From: Bacteroidales bacterium
GTDB taxonomy: Bacteria > Bacteroidota > Bacteroidia > Bacteroidales > UBA932
Assembly (NCBI GenBank): GCA_016285455.1
Contig: JAEEQS010000001.1
Coordinates: 1 to 64,000 of the forward strand
DNA length: 64,000 nt
Direction: 5' to 3'
A program made the translations under genes and the position numbers. Numbering within the stretch: position 1 is the first letter of the stretch; every line of letters starts with the position of its first letter. This document shows positions 30,021 to 40,520 of this stretch, piece after piece. The notes below the pieces were generated by a model, which saw only the letters and a program-made list of their open reading frames with translations, searched no databases and was not told the origin of the DNA.

Positions 30021-32216
30021 ATGTCAGCCACTCAGATTTCTATTGTCAAGAGGGACGGAAAACAGGAATTGTTTTCAATTGAGAAGATTAAAAACGCAAT
30101 TAGAAAGGCTTTTCTTGCAACAGGAAGCTTCGCATCGGACGAAGACCTGACAATTATTCTTTCACACGTAGCTATCCGCAACGGGATGAGCGTAGAGGAG
30201 ATTCAGAACCAGGTGGAAGTTGCATTGATGAAGGAGAAATACTACCAGATTGCAAAGAACTATATGCTCTATCGCCAGAGGCACACAGAGGATCGTGACG
30301 TAAGAGACCGTCTGGATTTTCTGGTAAACTACTGCAAGGCAGACAATGCCGCAACCGGCAGCAAGTACGACGCCAACGCAAATGTGGAGCACAAGAATAT
30401 TGCCACCCTCATCGGCGAGATTCCAAAGGCCGGATTCATCCGCCTGAACAGGCGTCTGCTTACAGACCGCCTGAAGGATATGTACGGAAAGGACTTTGCA
30501 GACAAGTATCTGAGTCTGCTTTCCAAGCATTTCATCTACAAGAACGATGAAACGTCTCTGGCAAACTACTGCGCCAGCATCACTATGTATCCTTGGCTCC
30601 TGAACGGAACACTGAGCATCGGCGGCAATTCAACAAAGCCAACAAACCTGAAGAGTTTCTGCGGCGGATTCGTGAATCTGGTGTTCATAGTTTCATCTAT
30701 GCTCAGCGGCGCATGCGCAACTCCTGAGTTCCTGATGTATATGAACTATTTCCTTCAGAAGGAATACGGAGAGGATTACTACAAGAGGGGAAGCCAGATA
30801 GTTGACCTGAGCGTAAAGCAGAGAAGCATAGAGAAGGTGATCACCGATTGCTTTGAGCAGGTGGTATATTCCATCAACCAGCCAACCGGAGCAAGAAACT
30901 TCCAGGCAGTGTTCTGGAATGTGGCATATTACGACAAGTATTACTTTGAGAGCCTGTTCGGCGAGTTCCGTTTCCCTGACGGAAGCGCTCCTCATTGGGA
31001 GAGCCTGAGCTGGCTGCAGAAACTGTTCATGAGGTGGTTCAACGCAGAGAGGCTGAAGACTCCTCTGACCTTCCCTGTAGAGACAATGGCTCTGCTTACT
31101 GAAAACGGAGACGTAAAAGACAAGGAGTGGGGAGATTTCACAGCCCAGATGTACAGCGAAGGACACTCGTTCTTCACTTACCTGTCTGACAACGCAGACT
31201 CTCTGTCTAGCTGCTGCCGCCTCAGGAACGAGATCCAGGACAACGGCTTCAGCTATACCCTCGGTGCCGGCGGAGTTTCCACCGGAAGCAAGAGCGTGCT
31301 GACCATCAACCTCAACCGCTGCATCCAGTATGCTGTAAAGCACAAGATGGACTATATGGAGTTCCTCGGCGAAGTGATTGACCTTGTTCACAAGGTTCAG
31401 CTGGCTTACAACGAGAACCTCAAGGATCTGCAGGCAAAGGGAATGCTTCCTCTGTTCGATGCAGGATACATCAACATCGGAAGGCAGTATCTGACAGTAG
31501 GAATCAACGGCCTGGTAGAGGCAGCCGAATTCCTCGGATACAAGATAGACGACAATCCTGAGTACGCCAACTACGTGCAGCAGGTTCTCGGACTGGTAGA
31601 GAAGTACAACAAGAAGTACCGCACCAAGGACAATATGTTCAACTGCGAAATGATTCCAGCAGAGAACGTGGGTGTTAAGCACGCAAAGTGGGACAGGGAA
31701 GACGGATACTTTGTTCCTAGAGACTGCTACAACAGCTACTTCTACATTGTTGAAGACAAGACTCTAAACATCGTGGACAAGTTCAAGCTCCACGGAAAGA
31801 AATATATTGAGCACCTTACCGGAGGCAGCGCCCTTCATATGAATCTGGAGGAACACCTTTCACAGGCACAGTACCGCCAGCTTCTGAAGGTTGCCGCAAA
31901 GGAAGGCTGCAACTACTTCACCTTCAACATTCCTAATACAATCTGCAACGACTGCGGACACATAGACAAGCGTTACCTGAAGGAATGCCCTCACTGCCAC
32001 AGCACTAATGTTGACTACATGACCCGAATAATCGGCTACATGAAGAGAGTCAGCAACTTCTCCGCTCCAAGGCAGAAAGAGGCCGCCAGAAGGTACTATG
32101 CAAAAGACCACGGCGAGATAGCTTCCGCTCTTACTATGGCCGATGTTGAAAAGCTTGAAGAAACCGCCAAGGCTGAGCAGGTCGCAAAAGAAGAGAAGGC
32201 TCACGTAGAGGTTTAG
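30021..32216 (+). CDS. nrdD: anaerobic ribonucleoside-triphosphate reductase
   Basis: ATP-cone N-terminus, NTICNDCGHIDKRYLKECPHC Zn site, RIIGYMKRVSNFS glycyl-radical region. Confidence 0.95.
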   Translation: MSATQISIVKRDGKQELFSIEKIKNAIRKAFLATGSFASDEDLTIILSHVAIRNGMSVEEIQNQVEVALMKEKYYQIAKNYMLYRQRHTEDRDVRDRLDFLVNYCKADNAATGSKYDANANVEHKNIATLIGEIPKAGFIRLNRRLLTDRLKDMYGKDFADKYLSLLSKHFIYKNDETSLANYCASITMYPWLLNGTLSIGGNSTKPTNLKSFCGGFVNLVFIVSSMLSGACATPEFLMYMNYFLQKEYGEDYYKRGSQIVDLSVKQRSIEKVITDCFEQVVYSINQPTGARNFQAVFWNVAYYDKYYFESLFGEFRFPDGSAPHWESLSWLQKLFMRWFNAERLKTPLTFPVETMALLTENGDVKDKEWGDFTAQMYSEGHSFFTYLSDNADSLSSCCRLRNEIQDNGFSYTLGAGGVSTGSKSVLTINLNRCIQYAVKHKMDYMEFLGEVIDLVHKVQLAYNENLKDLQAKGMLPLFDAGYINIGRQYLTVGINGLVEAAEFLGYKIDDNPEYANYVQQVLGLVEKYNKKYRTKDNMFNCEMIPAENVGVKHAKWDREDGYFVPRDCYNSYFYIVEDKTLNIVDKFKLHGKKYIEHLTGGSALHMNLEEHLSQAQYRQLLKVAAKEGCNYFTFNIPNTICNDCGHIDKRYLKECPHCHSTNVDYMTRIIGYMKRVSNFSAPRQKEAARRYYAKDHGEIASALTMADVEKLEETAKAEQVAKEEKAHVEV

Positions 32217-32683
32217 TGATCAAGTGTTATAATTTTGATATCGTATGTCAGGAAATACCTGACCAGATAACCCTTGCGTTCAATATATCGGGTTGTCCCA
32301 ACCGGTGTCTAGGCTGCCATAGCCCGTGGCTCTGGAAAGATGAAGGCGTGCCGCTTGACGAGCATTTCCTGTCTCTTCTGATAGACAAGTACTCTTCCGG
32401 CATCACTTGCATCTGCTTTATGGGCGGAGATCAGGCTCCGGAGCAGGTCAACTCTCTTGCCGCTTTTGTCAGAGAAAAATTCCCGCATCTTAAAATCGCC
32501 TGGTACTCAGGCTTTGACGATATACATAAAGCCATAACCATCTCCAACTTCGACTTCATAAAGGTGGGCCCTTACATCGCAGAGAAAGGCGGCCTGAGAA
32601 GCGCTACCACCAACCAGAAGTTCTATTTCGTTGAAAAGGACGGAAGCCTTACCCAGTATCATTTTCCGCCCAAGAACGGTTAG
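32216..32683 (+). CDS. nrdG: anaerobic RNR activating protein (radical SAM)
   Basis: NISGCPNRCLGCHSPWLW; GTG start overlaps nrdD stop. Confidence 0.93.
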   Translation: MIKCYNFDIVCQEIPDQITLAFNISGCPNRCLGCHSPWLWKDEGVPLDEHFLSLLIDKYSSGITCICFMGGDQAPEQVNSLAAFVREKFPHLKIAWYSGFDDIHKAITISNFDFIKVGPYIAEKGGLRSATTNQKFYFVEKDGSLTQYHFPPKNG

Positions 32684-32751
32684 TTTCCCTCAATCCGGCA
32701 TTTTTAGCATAATTTTTGTACTTTCATATTGTGAATAAAAACAAAACGGAT

Positions 32752-33957
32752 ATGAAAAAGTTGTTTCTTTTCTCGGCGATGATGCTGGCGGGAGTATTCT
32801 GCCTTGCACAGAACAAGGTCTCCAATGCGGGCATATATTACTATGACTCTAGCTCTTACGGAGTTATGCAGAGAGATAGTGCAGACTACTACAGGGTTGT
32901 GGAAAACAACAACTCTTTCAACGACTATTATTCCAAAGACAATTCCCTAAGGGCCAGCGGCACGGTGGTATCCGTTGATCCTTCAGACGATGCCAACACC
33001 GTGTTCGAAGGAGCTTTCATTGCCTATTACCCTAGCGGAAAGGTATGGATCAAGCAATTCTTCAAAGACGGCAAGAACGATGGGGAATACACCGAGTATT
33101 ACGAGAACGGCCTGATGAAACAGCACGAGTTCTACAAGGCCGGCGTTCTGGACGGAGTTAAAACCGTGTTTGAGGAAGACGGCAAGACCTGCAAGCAATG
33201 GGAATACAAGAACGGGGAACTTGTCAACGATGTCTATACCCAGAGCGGTAGCGGCTATTCAGTTGAATATGACACCCAGACCAAGGAACCTGTTTGGAGA
33301 GATCCTGAAACTTCAGACCTCAAGGCTTACAGGACAGAAGACGGACAAGTAATCCGAGCATACGCAATAAACGGTTTATACGTATCCATAGACGTTGCAT
33401 ATCAGCACTACTACGGCAAGTACTATGTTCTTCAGCTGTTCATTCAGAACAACTCTCCGGAAGATGCCTTGTTCTCTTTCGACAACTCATCCATCCAAAG
33501 TCCTAACGGAAACATAAAGCTCTTTACCAAGAGCGATTTAGAGCGCAGGATGAACAGCCGCCAGGGCTGGGCCCAGTTCGGCATCCAGGCAGCAACTTTC
33601 GCAACCGCTATAACCCTTGAGGCTATTACAGACGAGGCGTTCTACCGCCAGGACAGAAGGCATCATCGCACCTTTGGCAGGGATTTGGCTCACGATATGT
33701 CTGCCTTCCTTATCCGCCAGAGTGCAGTGGTTGGAAGCGTGCTGATTTCCGGAATGTTCAACGAAGCGCACAAGAATGTTGTCAACAACAACATCGGCTA
33801 TCTGAAGAACTATAGAATCAAGCCAAATACCTCCATAACCGGCTTTGCCTACGCAAAGTACAGCCCTTCAGCAAAGCAGATACTGGTTAATCTTCCAATC
33901 AACGGCAAGGTATATCAGTTCCCTGTAGACGTAACCAATCTAAAGACCATCAAATAA
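32752..33957 (+). CDS. MORN-like repeat secreted protein
   Basis: YYPSGKVWIKQFFKDGKNDGEYTEYYENGLMKQHEFYKAGVLDG. Confidence 0.75.
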   Translation: MKKLFLFSAMMLAGVFCLAQNKVSNAGIYYYDSSSYGVMQRDSADYYRVVENNNSFNDYYSKDNSLRASGTVVSVDPSDDANTVFEGAFIAYYPSGKVWIKQFFKDGKNDGEYTEYYENGLMKQHEFYKAGVLDGVKTVFEEDGKTCKQWEYKNGELVNDVYTQSGSGYSVEYDTQTKEPVWRDPETSDLKAYRTEDGQVIRAYAINGLYVSIDVAYQHYYGKYYVLQLFIQNNSPEDALFSFDNSSIQSPNGNIKLFTKSDLERRMNSRQGWAQFGIQAATFATAITLEAITDEAFYRQDRRHHRTFGRDLAHDMSAFLIRQSAVVGSVLISGMFNEAHKNVVNNNIGYLKNYRIKPNTSITGFAYAKYSPSAKQILVNLPINGKVYQFPVDVTNLKTIK

Positions 33958-33960
33958 GGC

Positions 33961-35925
33961 TCAGATTTTCCTGAAATTCAACAGCAGGGAATTGCTAACA
34001 ACGCACACGCTGGAGAGCGCCATTGCGGCTCCGGCTATCATCGGATTGAGCATAAAGCCGTTAATTGGATAAAGAACTCCGGCAGCTATCGGTATTGCTA
34101 TTATATTGTAGATAAAAGCCCAGAATAGGTTCATTTTTATTGTCTTGACCGTCTTCTGCGACAGCCTGACGGCAGATGCGAGTTTTCTTAAATCGGAGCC
34201 GGTGAGAGTGATTTTTGCGCTGTCCATAGCAATGTCGCTGCCGCTTCCCATCGCGATGCTTACATCAGCCCTTGCAAGTGCCGCGGAATCGTTTATGCCG
34301 TCTCCAACCATAGCCACTTTTTTACCCTCTGACTGAAGTTCTCTTATGAAGTTTTCCTTGTCTGCAGGAAGCATTGAAGACTTCACTTCCCTGATGCCGC
34401 ATTCCTCAGCGATTGCCTTTGCAGTTAAAGGATTATCGCCCGACAGCATCACCACTTCCGTTCCCAGATCCTGAAGTTCCTTTATTGCTTGTTTAGACGT
34501 TTCCTTAACCTTGTCCGCCACTGCTATAACAGCCAATACTTCTGCGCTATCTGAGAAATAGACAACGGTCTTTGCCTGAGATTCAAACTCTTTTGCCTTT
34601 TCAAGAATTGAGTAGGAGAGTTTTACCCCTTCATTTTCCATCAGGGCAAGATTGCCTGCAAAGTATTTCTTTCCTTCAAAAATGCAGATTGCTCCCTTTC
34701 CCGGAAAGTTCTTCACACCGGAAACTTCCGTATGCGGATAATGCCTTGCAATTGCCTCAGCTATAGGGTGCTGTGAGATGGCTTCCATTCCGCCCAGAAT
34801 GCCTTTCAGTCTCTCTTCGCAAATTGTCCAGTATTCGTCTGTGACTTCAGGACATCCTGAAGTCAGAGTTCCGGTTTTGTCAAGTGCTACAACATCCGTC
34901 TTGCGGAAATTCTCCAGAGCCTCAGCGTCTTTGATGAGTATTCCGTTCTGCGCACCTTTTCCGATGCCCACCATAATGGCGGTCGGAGTGGCAAGTCCGA
35001 GGGCGCAAGGGCAGGCGATAACCAGCACAGTAACCAGCGTTAAGATGGAATGTATCAGATAGTTGTTGCCGGTTGCCATTCCGCAGATATTCCAGATAAT
35101 GAATGCAAGAACAGCAATGCAGATAACAGCTGGAACAAACACAGATGCAATCTTGTCTGCCAGCCTCTGGCTAGGAGCGCGGCTTCCCTGAGCCTGATGT
35201 ACAAGCTCGATTATCTGGGCCAAAGATGTTTCGGCTCCGACTTTTTCTGCATTGAATGTGAAGCTTCCGGTCTGGTTGATGGTGCCTGCAAACACCTTGT
35301 TCCCAGCCTTTTTCTCTACCGGTATGCTTTCTCCCGTGAGTATGCTTTCATCTACAAAACTTTCTCCTTCCACAACCATTCCGTCTACAGCAATCTTCTC
35401 GCCTGGCTTCACCACAACAATATCCCCAGCCGCCACATCCTCAATATCCGCAATAACGATTTCTCCTCCTCTTTTTATCGTCACATTTCTGGGCTGGAGT
35501 CCTGCCAGGCGCCTTATCGCTGAGGAGGTTGAAAACTTGGCTCTTTCCTCCAGCAGCCTTCCCAAAAGAATGAAGGCGATGATAACCGCGCAGGATTCAA
35601 AGTACACGTGGCTTTCAAGGCCGCGGCTTGTCCAGACAGAAGGGAAGAGGGTGTTGAACATGCTGAAAAGATATGCCACTCCAGTTGAAAGCGCTATCAG
35701 CGTATCCATATTGGCGTGGCCGTGCTTTGCCTGATTCCAGGCATTTACGTAAAAGTCTCTTCCAAAGAAAACTACGGAGATTGTGGCCAGAGCCCACATT
35801 ATGAGATTTGCAGTTTTTTCCGGTAAAAAGAAGTCACCGGAATGCCTCATTGAAGACATCCCGATGACAACTATAGGTATGGCGATGATTATCGCCCAAA
35901 CAGTTTTCCTAAGAAGCCTTTTGAC
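33961..35925 (-). CDS. copA: Cu+ P-type ATPase frame of copA, open upstream to the A10 run
   Basis: [29 protein letters not shown]; frame reads [26 protein letters not shown] upstream of the nominal ATG. Confidence 0.93.
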   Translation of the reverse strand, partial: VKRLLRKTVWAIIIAIPIVVIGMSSMRHSGDFFLPEKTANLIMWALATISVVFFGRDFYVNAWNQAKHGHANMDTLIALSTGVAYLFSMFNTLFPSVWTSRGLESHVYFESCAVIIAFILLGRLLEERAKFSTSSAIRRLAGLQPRNVTIKRGGEIVIADIEDVAAGDIVVVKPGEKIAVDGMVVEGESFVDESILTGESIPVEKKAGNKVFAGTINQTGSFTFNAEKVGAETSLAQIIELVHQAQGSRAPSQRLADKIASVFVPAVICIAVLAFIIWNICGMATGNNYLIHSILTLVTVLVIACPCALGLATPTAIMVGIGKGAQNGILIKDAEALENFRKTDVVALDKTGTLTSGCPEVTDEYWTICEERLKGILGGMEAISQHPIAEAIARHYPHTEVSGVKNFPGKGAICIFEGKKYFAGNLALMENEGVKLSYSILEKAKEFESQAKTVVYFSDSAEVLAVIAVADKVKETSKQAIKELQDLGTEVVMLSGDNPLTAKAIAEECGIREVKSSMLPADKENFIRELQSEGKKVAMVGDGINDSAALARADVSIAMGSGSDIAMDSAKITLTGSDLRKLASAVRLSQKTVKTIKMNLFWAFIYNIIAIPIAAGVLYPINGFMLNPMIAGAAMALSSVCVVSNSLLLNFRKI

Positions 35926-36176
35926 TTTTTTTTTTCGTCTTCGGAGTTGTCGGACGCTGCAGAAAGGGGAGTCGTGTCCATATCATATCCTGCAGCAACC
36001 ACGGCTTCTTTTATCTGCTCGGGAGAAATCTTGCTTTCGTCATATTCTATGAGGGCGCTATTGGAGGCAAGGTTCACGTTCACATCCTTAACTCCAGGCA
36101 AGCTTTCAATTGCTTTCCTCACGTGCGCTACGCACATGGCGCACATCATATTCTTGACTGCAAAACTCTGCTTCAT
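35889..36176 (-). CDS. HMA copper-chaperone domain, zero frame of copA
   Basis: [29 protein letters not shown] (CxxC); ends [17 protein letters not shown]. Confidence 0.9.
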   Translation of the reverse strand: MKQSFAVKNMMCAMCVAHVRKAIESLPGVKDVNVNLASNSALIEYDESKISPEQIKEAVVAAGYDMDTTPLSAASDNSEDEKKKSKGFLGKLFGR

Positions 36177-36180
36177 AGTT

Positions 36181-37503
36181 TTAGAATTCGTTGCGGATTT
36201 TTTCCATCAGTTCTGGAATCGGCAGATGCTGAGGACATTTCGGAACGCATTCCTGGCAGCCGGCGCATTGGTCAGGACCGCCGCCCTTGGCAAATTCCTT
36301 TCGGAAGGCTTCCGCGAATGCTGCTTTCTTCTTGGCGTATTTTTCAGCGGACTGGTTGGCCTTGTCTGGAATGTTGGACTGCATCACCATCTTGTTGTAG
36401 GTGGCAAAAACGGAAGGTATCTCAACTTCAAACGGGCAAGGCATACAGTAGCGGCAGGCGGTGCAGTTGATTCTCTTGTATCTCTGATATTCCAAAATGG
36501 CTTTCTGAAGGGTGGTCTGCTCGTCCTGGCTAAGCGGCTTGAAATCGGTGAAGGTCTTAAGGTTATCTACAAGGTGCTCCATATAAGTCATTCCGCTCAG
36601 CGATACCAGAACGTTTGGAAGAGATCCCAGCCACCTGAATGCCCAGGAAGCTATGCTCAGATTTGGATTCTTATCTTTGAGTATCTGATTGGCGTCTGTT
36701 GAAAGAGATGCCAGCCTTCCGCCCAGAAGAGGTTCCATAATCACTGCCGGAATCTTCCTTTCTGCCAGGGAGTTGTAGAGATACTCGCCGTCTTCCTGCC
36801 AGTCTATGTAGTTGAGCTGGATCTGGACAAAGTCCCACGGATGCTTGTCTATGATGTGCTCCCAGCAAGCGCGGTCTGAGTGGAAAGAAAATCCCAGATT
36901 CTTGATCCTGCCTTTTTTCTTCTGCTCTTCCAGATATGCATATCCGCCCCATTCCTCGTAAATCTTGTCGTAAGACTTGATGTCTGAAATGGAGTGCAGC
37001 AGGTAATAGTCGAAATAGTCAACTCCGCATCTTTGCAGCTGCTCTTCAAAGATCTTGGCAATTTCTTCCTTGGCCCTTACCCTGTAGCCCGGCATCTTGT
37101 CTGCCAGGTAGTAACTTTCTCTCGGATACTTCTTCAGAGCCTTGCCGATTATGCCTTCGCTCTTTCCGCCGTGATAGACGTATGCGGTGTCGTAGTAGTT
37201 GATGCCGTGGGCATAGGCATAGTCTACAAGCAGCTGTGTCTCAGCCTCGTCAACTGGAGCGTTACGGCCGCGTCCGTTGGTAGGGAATCTCATACAGCCA
37301 AAGCCCAGCATAGAAACCATCGTGTTGTTTTTGTAGTTGAGCTTCTTGTCGCACGGCTTGATTTCTCCTGCCGCGGCTTTAGCCTGGAGGTTGGTCAGGA
37401 ACGGATTGTTCTTGAATGAAATGGTGCTGGCTGCCAGTGCGGCTGCTCCAAGTCCAAAGATCTTGAGGGCTTTCCTGCGGCTGATGTCTTTGTTGTCTGT
37501 CAT
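36181..37503 (-). CDS. aldo/keto reductase with C-terminal Fe-S domain
   Basis: DTAYVYHGGKSEGIIGKAL; CTACRYCMPCPF and CAGCQECVPKCP; Tat-like RRKALKIFG. Confidence 0.9.
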   Translation of the reverse strand: MTDNKDISRRKALKIFGLGAAALAASTISFKNNPFLTNLQAKAAAGEIKPCDKKLNYKNNTMVSMLGFGCMRFPTNGRGRNAPVDEAETQLLVDYAYAHGINYYDTAYVYHGGKSEGIIGKALKKYPRESYYLADKMPGYRVRAKEEIAKIFEEQLQRCGVDYFDYYLLHSISDIKSYDKIYEEWGGYAYLEEQKKKGRIKNLGFSFHSDRACWEHIIDKHPWDFVQIQLNYIDWQEDGEYLYNSLAERKIPAVIMEPLLGGRLASLSTDANQILKDKNPNLSIASWAFRWLGSLPNVLVSLSGMTYMEHLVDNLKTFTDFKPLSQDEQTTLQKAILEYQRYKRINCTACRYCMPCPFEVEIPSVFATYNKMVMQSNIPDKANQSAEKYAKKKAAFAEAFRKEFAKGGGPDQCAGCQECVPKCPQHLPIPELMEKIRNEF

Positions 37504-37547
37504 GGTGCGGAGTATTTATGTTGTGTGTTTCAAATATACCTAAAAAA

Positions 37548-38099
37548 TTAATCGGGGAGGATAGTTACTGGCATTCCCACCCAGGCGTAGTTTTCCTTAA
37601 GATGGATGATGTCTTCATCGCGGAGGCGTATACAGCCCTCGCTTCCTCTGCCGGGCACGCTTTCCTCGTTGTTGGTGCTGCCGTGGATGCCTATGCCGCT
37701 CCACTTGTAGGTGTTGAGCCTGAGGAACCATTTTCCGTATGAGAGTATGCTGCCCCTTCCGTCTCCAAAGTCGTGCTTCCAGTATCCGCTAGGCTGGATC
37801 TGGGAAATCTTGAAAGGCTTTCCCGGAGCCGATTCCGGAGTTCTCATATCGCCTTTTTTCTGCTTGTTGCCGGGGTTCTTTCCAACACAGACCGGATACT
37901 CGGCGATGAGGGTTTTCTCTCCTTTGACCTTGGCGTAAACGTAGAGTTTGAAATCCTTTTTGGAGATCACGATATAGGACGTGCTCTTTGGGAAAGTGCC
38001 TTTGTAGTGTACTTTCCTTTCCGCTTTTTCCTGGGAGAAAGAGGAAGTGCTCACTAGCATTAGAATTGAGGCTAAAATCGCCTGGAAACAAACTCTCAT
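37548..38099 (-). CDS. L,D-transpeptidase (YkuD)
   Basis: GIGIHGSTNNEESVPGRGSEGCIRLRDEDI. Confidence 0.9.
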   Translation of the reverse strand: MRVCFQAILASILMLVSTSSFSQEKAERKVHYKGTFPKSTSYIVISKKDFKLYVYAKVKGEKTLIAEYPVCVGKNPGNKQKKGDMRTPESAPGKPFKISQIQPSGYWKHDFGDGRGSILSYGKWFLRLNTYKWSGIGIHGSTNNEESVPGRGSEGCIRLRDEDIIHLKENYAWVGMPVTILPD

Positions 38100-38100
38100 A

Positions 38101-38676
38101 TCAGCTCCAAGGATCATCTTCTGCCGGCTTGCGTATATCGGCCAGGAAATTGATTGAATTCAGGAACCACTCCTGGGTGCTTTTCTTCTGCCTGAGCTTT
38201 ATAGGGCGCGGACTGTCTGCCCCGCTGCTCTTGAGATAGAGTGTTGCCCATCCGTTTTCCTTGAAGGAATAGGAGTTGGAGGTTACAGTAATGCGGTAGG
38301 GCTCGGTAGGGGTGTATCCGTTGTCTGGAGAACTGCCCTTGAAAAAAGACCATACTTTGTAGGTTTTTCCCATAAGGCGGTCTCTGATCTGAGTCTTTTC
38401 CAGCAAGGTGATTGGATCCGGCCCCTTCAGCCAGTTCAACATCGCAAAGCAGTCTGCCTGGCTTTCTCCAAAACGGGCGAGAGCTGCTACGGTCATCGCT
38501 GAGACAAAATATGGATCTGTCCGGTCAATTTCCATAGATTCAAGCTCTTCCAGATTCTGCGGCAGAGCCTCGAATTTGAATGTGCGGCTGCCCAGCTGGC
38601 CAGTGGCTGAACAGCATAAAATGGCTGTGACAAACAGAGCCAGAGTCGGCAGGGCTAAACTGATAATCTTTTTCAT
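38101..38676 (-). CDS. secreted hypothetical protein
   Basis: signal peptide MKKIISLALPTLALFVTAILCCSATG. Confidence 0.6.
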   Translation of the reverse strand: MKKIISLALPTLALFVTAILCCSATGQLGSRTFKFEALPQNLEELESMEIDRTDPYFVSAMTVAALARFGESQADCFAMLNWLKGPDPITLLEKTQIRDRLMGKTYKVWSFFKGSSPDNGYTPTEPYRITVTSNSYSFKENGWATLYLKSSGADSPRPIKLRQKKSTQEWFLNSINFLADIRKPAEDDPWS

Positions 38677-38752
38677 ACTCAATAACCGATTGATTATAGA
38701 GTAAAGATAAAAATTTTGAGTAATTTTACCCAAAGAATCATTTGAAATTTAT

Positions 38753-39898
38753 ATGAAAAACATCCTCGCCATTTTCCAGAAAAGCATTTTGCTTGCGGCA
38801 TTGCTTCTTGTCTTCAACTTAACTTGGGCGCAAACTCAACCCGAAGCGTCTAACAATTCAGCAGATACTGTAAACGTTGAAAAATCAGCCCAAAGCCAAG
38901 ACGACTGGTATGATCCCAACAAGATGGACACCAACGATGAGTCTATATACGACGAATACGGAGTGGAACATTCACGGTCCATCTTCCGCCAGCCCGCAAA
39001 GAGAATTTACGGATGGCTGTACAATATTGTCAGAAAAACTACAGGCCTTGGGAATGGAGCTACAAGCATAATTGTTCTGATTATAATTCTTATAGCTGCA
39101 TACTTCTTTGTAAAATACTTCTTGAAGATTGTGATCTTCCTCTATTGGCTGCTCACTTTCAAGCCTTTGAGACGCTATCTTACAAGAAAGAAACTTTTGA
39201 AGGGAGAGGAGGAGTATTTCCGCAAGCTGCCTTTCAAGGGAGACATTTTCCAGTCAAATATGGCTTTGAATTCTCTTTCCGGTGGAATCTCGGCGATGGG
39301 AATTGGAACGGATATAGGGCGTGCTATTTCAGCCTATACTCTCAGGATGCTGAATAACGGAAACCTGAAGCTGACAGGCACTCCGGGGCAGATGCAAATA
39401 GAGATAGGAACGGCTCCAGCAGACTGCAAGGTTCCGGCCCTGGAAAAGATCAAGAACGACGCTCCAATTGAAAAGGTTCTCTACAACATTTACAAGGATG
39501 CTGCAGGGAAAGACGGAACGCTCCAGAAAGGAGAACTGATAAGCTACATTTGTTCAAAACCAAAGGTGCTGAACCCTTTGAGGGCCCTACACAGAACTCA
39601 ATCTTGCAGCAATTATGCAAAGACATCAGTTGCTCAGCTCTACGGCCTGAAGAATTACCTGAACGACTATACTCTTCTCAACGAGAGGAAAATGGTGGAA
39701 TCAGGACTTTGGAACGAGTATATGGTATTTGCCGTCCTTTACGGGATAGCAGACAAGGTAAAGGGAGAATTCAAGGCTGTTTGTCCTGAAAACTTTGACA
39801 TGAACCGTATAATCGCCGAGCTTGAAGAAGTTGGCGGAGCCGTTGGCCTTTCCAGCACTCTTGCCAAAAAGGCCAAAAGGAAGGGGAATCTCTTTTAG
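38753..39898 (+). CDS. membrane protein related to the C-terminal half of the DUF2207 protein
   Basis: FKPLRRYLTRKKLL...KDAAGKDGTLQKGEL...YGLKNYLNDYTLLNERKMVESGLWNEYMVFAVLYGIADKVK. Confidence 0.75.
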   Translation: MKNILAIFQKSILLAALLLVFNLTWAQTQPEASNNSADTVNVEKSAQSQDDWYDPNKMDTNDESIYDEYGVEHSRSIFRQPAKRIYGWLYNIVRKTTGLGNGATSIIVLIIILIAAYFFVKYFLKIVIFLYWLLTFKPLRRYLTRKKLLKGEEEYFRKLPFKGDIFQSNMALNSLSGGISAMGIGTDIGRAISAYTLRMLNNGNLKLTGTPGQMQIEIGTAPADCKVPALEKIKNDAPIEKVLYNIYKDAAGKDGTLQKGELISYICSKPKVLNPLRALHRTQSCSNYAKTSVAQLYGLKNYLNDYTLLNERKMVESGLWNEYMVFAVLYGIADKVKGEFKAVCPENFDMNRIIAELEEVGGAVGLSSTLAKKAKRKGNLF

Positions 39899-40467
39899 AA
39901 GTCCTGTGGAGGAGGGCCTTGAGGCCTCTGGCCGCCAGGTCTTTGTCCTCCTTGGCGATTGTTTTTCATTCTCTGCATTCTTTCCTGCTGCTCTCTAAGC
40001 CTTTTTGCTTCATACTCTTCGTATTTGGCATATTGCTCTTCGGTCAGTGCTTTCTTGATTTTCTTGTCGCACCTTTCGCGGAAGCTTTTGATCTTCTCTT
40101 GGTAGCTGTTCATTCCGGTATTCACCTTGGCTACTCCAGGTCCGCCTCCGCCACGCATTCCACCGCCTCCGCCAGGCCTCATACCACCGGGTCTCATTCC
40201 TCCAGGCCTGCCTGCCGGCATAAGATTTTCGGTTTCTTTTTCGCGGTTCAAAATAGCTTTATAGACTTTCTTGTACTGGTCTTCAGTCAGTTCCAGTTCT
40301 TCCTTAAGCCTGTCGGCCTGCATAGTGGCCCTTTCCTGAGGGGTGAGTCTCTTAGGAGCCTGACGCTGTTCCTGCTGAGGCTTTGCGTCCTGAGGCTTAT
40401 CATCTTGAGCCATCGCTGAGGAATAAGCCAGCAAAATTGCTCCAATGATTAAAAAGATCCGTTTCAT
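39895..40467 (-). CDS. secreted hypothetical protein with RPGGM/RGGGG repeats
   Basis: signal peptide; AGRPGGMRPGGMRPGGGGGMRGGGGPG. Confidence 0.65.
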   Translation of the reverse strand: MKRIFLIIGAILLAYSSAMAQDDKPQDAKPQQEQRQAPKRLTPQERATMQADRLKEELELTEDQYKKVYKAILNREKETENLMPAGRPGGMRPGGMRPGGGGGMRGGGGPGVAKVNTGMNSYQEKIKSFRERCDKKIKKALTEEQYAKYEEYEAKRLREQQERMQRMKNNRQGGQRPGGQRPQGPPPQDF

Positions 40468-40520
40468 ATATGTCCGTTTTTATTGATTTGCTTGAAGAAT
40501 TATATAAAGTTCCTTTTTGA

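Noticed and set aside
30693-31682. 329-aa minus-strand ORF opposite nrdD
   Set aside because: Antisense shadow; nrdD motifs are unambiguous on the plus strand.
33961-36176. copA as a simple pseudogene
   Set aside because: All catalytic motifs are intact and the only break is at a correctly phased slippery heptamer; programmed frameshift, slippage or a homopolymer sequencing error fit better.
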